Shown: positions 51,380-53,827 of the stretch, one piece after another | Layout of the letters: each line of letters starts with the position of its first letter | How positions within the stretch are numbered: the first letter of the stretch is position 1 | NCBI GenBank assembly: GCA_020845575.1 | Contig: JADLFL010000053.1 | Span: forward strand, 1 to 53,827 | DNA length: 53,827 nt | Source: Acidobacteriota bacterium | GTDB lineage: Bacteria > Acidobacteriota > Vicinamibacteria > Vicinamibacterales > Vicinamibacteraceae | Direction of reading: 5' to 3' | Program-made: the position numbers and the translations under genes | Notes under the pieces: generated by a model | Told to the model about the DNA's origin: nothing | Database searches by the model: none | What the model saw: only the letters and a program-made list of their open reading frames with translations

Positions 51380-51426
51380 ACAACCTCCTTCGACTCGAAG
51401 GGCCACCCCCATGCGCCGAGAGCCCC

Positions 51427-51585
51427 GATGTGCTGAGGCGCCGATGGCGTATTCTCTTCCCGGGACTCACGATGTGTGATGTGGCGGTTTCGCTGTCCCA
51501 TGCTCCGATGTCCCGATTCGATGTTTCGATGTGAAGATGTAACGATTCCGATGTGAAGATATCGGATGTAAAGATGTGAAGATGT
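51427..51585. repeat. GATGT-rich 8-bp period array
   Basis: Ten GATGT words lie within 51427-51585, several at exact 8-bp spacing (for example GATGTTTC GATGTGAA GATGT and GATGTAAA GATGTGAA GATGT). The stretch is AT-richer than the genome and lies between the SRPBCC and SPFH genes. Confidence 0.7.
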
Positions 51586-51600
51586 TGTGAGGTATCGCCC

Positions 51601-52659
51601 ATGGCCTTGTCCGATTTCATCCGCAGCCAGTTCATCGACATCATCGAGTGGACCGACGACTCGCGTGACACGCTCTCGTACCGCTTTCCCGACGAGGACA
51701 AGGAGATCAAGCGAGGCGCGCAGCTGATTGTTCGCGAGTCGCAGAACGTGCAGTTCGTCTACCTCGGGGAGTTCGGCGATCTCTTCGGGCCTGGCAAACA
51801 CACGCTCACCACCGACAACATTCCCGTACTGTCGCGCCTAAAAGGGTGGAAATACGGGTTCGAGTCCCCGTTCAAGGCCGACGTCTACTACGTCACGGTC
51901 CGGCCGTTCACGGGCAACAAATGGGGTACGTCGAATCCGATCATGGTGCGCGACCAGGACTTCGGCATTGTCCGCGTCCGGGCGTTCGGGACCTACGACT
52001 TCCGCATCGTGCAGCCGGCCAGGTTCTTGAAGGAGGTCGCGGGCACCGACCATCATTTTCGTCTGGATGAGTTTGCTGACGTCATGCGATCACGACTGGT
52101 GAGCGTCTTCAGTGAGGCGATGGCTGAGGCCAAGGTGCCTGTGCTCGACATCGCCACGCGCTACAGCGAACTGGGCGAGGCGCTCCTGCCGCTGATCAAT
52201 CCGATTCTGGTCGGTAAGTATGGGATCGAGATGTCGGCCTTCGTCATCGAGAACGTTTCAGTCCCGCCCGAGGTCGAGGCGGCCATCGACAAGCGGTCGA
52301 GCATGGCGGCGGTGGGCAACCTCAATGACTACGTGAAATTCCAGATGGCGCAGGGCCTGGAGAAGGGCGGGTCGGGCGCCGGCGGCATGGGCGCGGAGAT
52401 GGCCGTGGGCTTCGCGATCGCGAAAGAGATGATGAACCAGGCCGGCGGCCTCGGCGCGCAGACGACGCCTGCGGCGGGTGCGGCGCCGGCTGCGGCTGCT
52501 GGGATTCCGGAAACGCTGGGGCCCGCAGATGCCGCGAAGGCGCTGGGCGTGTCCGAAGCCGATGTCATCGCAAGCCTCGAAGCTGGCGACATCAAGGGAA
52601 AGAAGATTGGCAGCCAGTGGCGCATCACCCGCGGGGCGCTGGCCGAGTTCCTCAAGTAA
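51601..52659 (+). CDS. SPFH-domain (YdjI-like) protein with C-terminal excisionase-type helix-turn-helix
   Basis: 352 residues. Residues 1 to about 250 follow the virion-core/YdjI type of SPFH protein: DIIEWTDDSRDTLSYRFPDED, IKRGAQLIVRESQNVQFVYLGEFGDLFGPGKHTL, PIMVRDQDFGIVRVRAFGTYDFRI. A Gly/Ala-rich linker (about 255-303) leads to a HTH_17/excisionase-like module (about 306-352) with AAKALGVSEADVIASLEAGDIKGKKIGSQWRI. SPFH proteins assemble at membranes; a DNA-binding tail is unusual. GAGG precedes ATG. The zinc-ribbon gene starts 3 nt after the stop. Confidence 0.85.
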   Translation: MALSDFIRSQFIDIIEWTDDSRDTLSYRFPDEDKEIKRGAQLIVRESQNVQFVYLGEFGDLFGPGKHTLTTDNIPVLSRLKGWKYGFESPFKADVYYVTVRPFTGNKWGTSNPIMVRDQDFGIVRVRAFGTYDFRIVQPARFLKEVAGTDHHFRLDEFADVMRSRLVSVFSEAMAEAKVPVLDIATRYSELGEALLPLINPILVGKYGIEMSAFVIENVSVPPEVEAAIDKRSSMAAVGNLNDYVKFQMAQGLEKGGSGAGGMGAEMAVGFAIAKEMMNQAGGLGAQTTPAAGAAPAAAAGIPETLGPADAAKALGVSEADVIASLEAGDIKGKKIGSQWRITRGALAEFLK

Positions 52660-52662
52660 CAC

Positions 52663-53781
52663 GTGACCGAGCAGGAACGGCCCGAGGCATCGGCGTCGAC
52701 CACGGTCGATCGCGTCGCCGCGGCGCGAGAGAAGTTCTCGTGTCCAGCCTGTGGCGGCGAGGCGCGTTGGAACCCTGACAAGCAGGCGCTGATCTGCCCG
52801 TTCTGCGGCACCACGTCGCCTGCCACGCTTGAGATGCGCGGCAGCGAGACCGTGGTGCTCGAACACGACCTGGTGGCCGCCCTGCGTGGCATCCCGGACG
52901 AGGCCCGCGGGTGGCGGGCCGAGAAGACGTCGGTCAAGTGTCAGAGTTGCCACGCCATCTCCGTGTTCGATCCGGACAAGATCAGTCGGCGATGCGACTT
53001 CTGCGGATCGACGGCGCTCGTGCCGTACGAGGAGGTGAAGGACGCCTTTCGGCCCGAGTCGCTCCTGCCGCTCCAGATCAGCGAGCCCAAGGCCCGTGAT
53101 CTTCTGCGGACGTGGTACGGCAGTCAGTGGCTGGCGCCGAACGCGTTCAGCAAGAAGGCGCTCACCGATACGCTCAAGGGCGTCTACTTGCCGTACTGGA
53201 CGTTCGACGCCGCGGTCGATGCCCACTGGACGGCAGACTCGGGCACGTACTACTGGGTACGCCAGGGCAACAAGCAGGTCAGGCAGGTGCGCTGGACGCC
53301 GGCGTCTGGTGATGTCTCACACGTCTTCGATGACGATCTGGTCTGCGCGTCGCTCGGCGTCGATGCCAGCCGCATGCGGCAGATCGAACCCTTTCCGACG
53401 ACACACGGCCTGGTGCCTTACGACGCGGGGTATCTCTCCGGTTGGACCGTCGAGCGGTACCAGATCGATCTCGTCGCTGCCGCGCAGAAATCACGGCAGC
53501 AGATGGACGCGGCCTTGCGCGACCTGTGCGCCCGGCAGGTTCCAGGCGACACGCACCGCAACTTGGTCGTCAACGCGAATTACCGCAGTCAGACGTTCAA
53601 GCACATCCTCGCGCCGGTCTGGCTCCTGACGTACGTGTACGGCCGGAAGTCCTATCAGGTCGTCGTCAACGGCGTCACGGGTGAGATCGCCGGATCCCGC
53701 CCGTGGAGCTGGATCAAGATCACGCTTCTCGTCCTGGTCATCCTGGCCTTCGTCGCCGCGATCTACGCCTTGGACAGGTGA
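52663..53781 (+). CDS. Zinc-ribbon protein with C-terminal membrane anchor
   Basis: 372 residues. Two zinc ribbons near the N-terminus (CPACGG...CPFCG and CQSCH...CDFCG) are followed by a soluble domain with FRPESLLPLQISEPKARDLLRTWYGSQWLAPNAF and YLPYWTFDAAVDAHW, and one terminal helix ITLLVLVILAFVAAIYAL. The TFIIB-type zinc-finger/primosomal PriA-like annotation of this family has no proven function. GTG 52663 is 3 nt after the SPFH stop; both genes are often paired in other genomes, in my recollection. Confidence 0.82.
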   Translation: MTEQERPEASASTTVDRVAAAREKFSCPACGGEARWNPDKQALICPFCGTTSPATLEMRGSETVVLEHDLVAALRGIPDEARGWRAEKTSVKCQSCHAISVFDPDKISRRCDFCGSTALVPYEEVKDAFRPESLLPLQISEPKARDLLRTWYGSQWLAPNAFSKKALTDTLKGVYLPYWTFDAAVDAHWTADSGTYYWVRQGNKQVRQVRWTPASGDVSHVFDDDLVCASLGVDASRMRQIEPFPTTHGLVPYDAGYLSGWTVERYQIDLVAAAQKSRQQMDAALRDLCARQVPGDTHRNLVVNANYRSQTFKHILAPVWLLTYVYGRKSYQVVVNGVTGEIAGSRPWSWIKITLLVLVILAFVAAIYALDR

Positions 53782-53782
53782 G

Positions 53783-53827
53783 GTCGGGTGCGTCAGGTAC
53801 GACGGGTCCGTCGGGTACGTCGGGTAC
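53783..53827. repeat. 9-bp GTCGGGTAC tandem array
   Basis: Five units in exact 9-bp register: GTCGGGTGC GTCAGGTAC GACGGGTCC GTCGGGTAC GTCGGGTAC. It begins 1 nt after the zinc-ribbon gene's stop and continues beyond the window edge. Confidence 0.85.

Noticed and set aside
51852..51868. GGGTTCGAGTCCCCG, resembling a tRNA T-arm
   Set aside because: It lies within the SPFH coding frame (YGFESPF) and no acceptor stem, D-arm or anticodon arm can be folded around it.

Overview
The window is a 53.8 kb piece of a GC-rich (about two-thirds G+C by eye) Gram-negative chromosome. The housekeeping mix, the Kdo/LPS genes, the 2-oxoglutarate:ferredoxin oxidoreductase and the many palindromic spacers are compatible with Acidobacteriota, class Vicinamibacteria. 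That placement is an inference from general resemblance, not from a search. It looks like ordinary core chromosome: no tRNA, rRNA, CRISPR array, phage or transposase gene was found. Coding density is high and nearly all the large open frames opposite the listed genes are shadows.

Layout. (1) 1-5140, plus strand: end of an M24 peptidase, accB-accC-thiE (tightly coupled), an APC amino-acid permease behind a consensus -10 box, and folD. (2) 5214-6119: a RelE/HigA-type toxin-antitoxin pair flanked by three palindromic repeats. (3) 6116-12778, minus strand: one operon kdsB-pyrG-kdsA-kdsD-kdsC-lapB-like-coaE, with overlaps of 1-8 nt at its distal junctions. It makes Kdo and the CTP that activates it, with a probable LPS-assembly TPR protein. 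(4) 12849-25399: a small PilP/GspC-like protein, then icd and mdh behind a structured leader, sdhCAB (minus), sucCD, korAB and ndk. This is most of an oxidative TCA route in which a ferredoxin-linked KGOR takes the 2-oxoglutarate step. (5) 25448-28998: dcd, a CBS-type cystathionine beta-synthase, a DUF2959 lipoprotein and an SDR. (6) 29149-34463, plus: a Tat-exported amidohydrolase, then a Gfo/Idh - GMC oxidoreductase - VOC - EVE cluster. (7) 34476-39302, minus: a MASE1/PAS hybrid histidine kinase, an ABC-F ATPase and an ECF sigma factor. (8) 39301-45088, plus: a TolC-MFP-RND tripartite efflux operon, divergent from that sigma factor. (9) 45281-48906: a small DUF2892 protein, a second ECF sigma factor coupled to a four-helix membrane protein, a nitronate-monooxygenase-like flavoprotein and a Crp/Fnr regulator. 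(10) 49084-53781, plus: two exported heme-binding proteins, an SRPBCC protein, and an SPFH protein with a C-terminal excisionase-type helix-turn-helix, next to a zinc-ribbon membrane protein.

Two non-coding themes stand out. First, about nine transcription-unit leaders have a -10-like hexamer ending 5-8 nt before the start codon and no usable Shine-Dalgarno site, which suggests widespread leaderless mRNAs; in one divergent pair each -10 box is antisense to the other gene's start codon. Second, spacers are full of short repeats: a dispersed GGGCCGGGC palindrome family, whose edge (TAGG) often supplies the stop codon of the preceding gene, and locus-specific arrays with 7-, 8- or 9-bp periods. 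All start sites, promoters and repeat families here were read by eye and have not been checked against alignments or RNA data.
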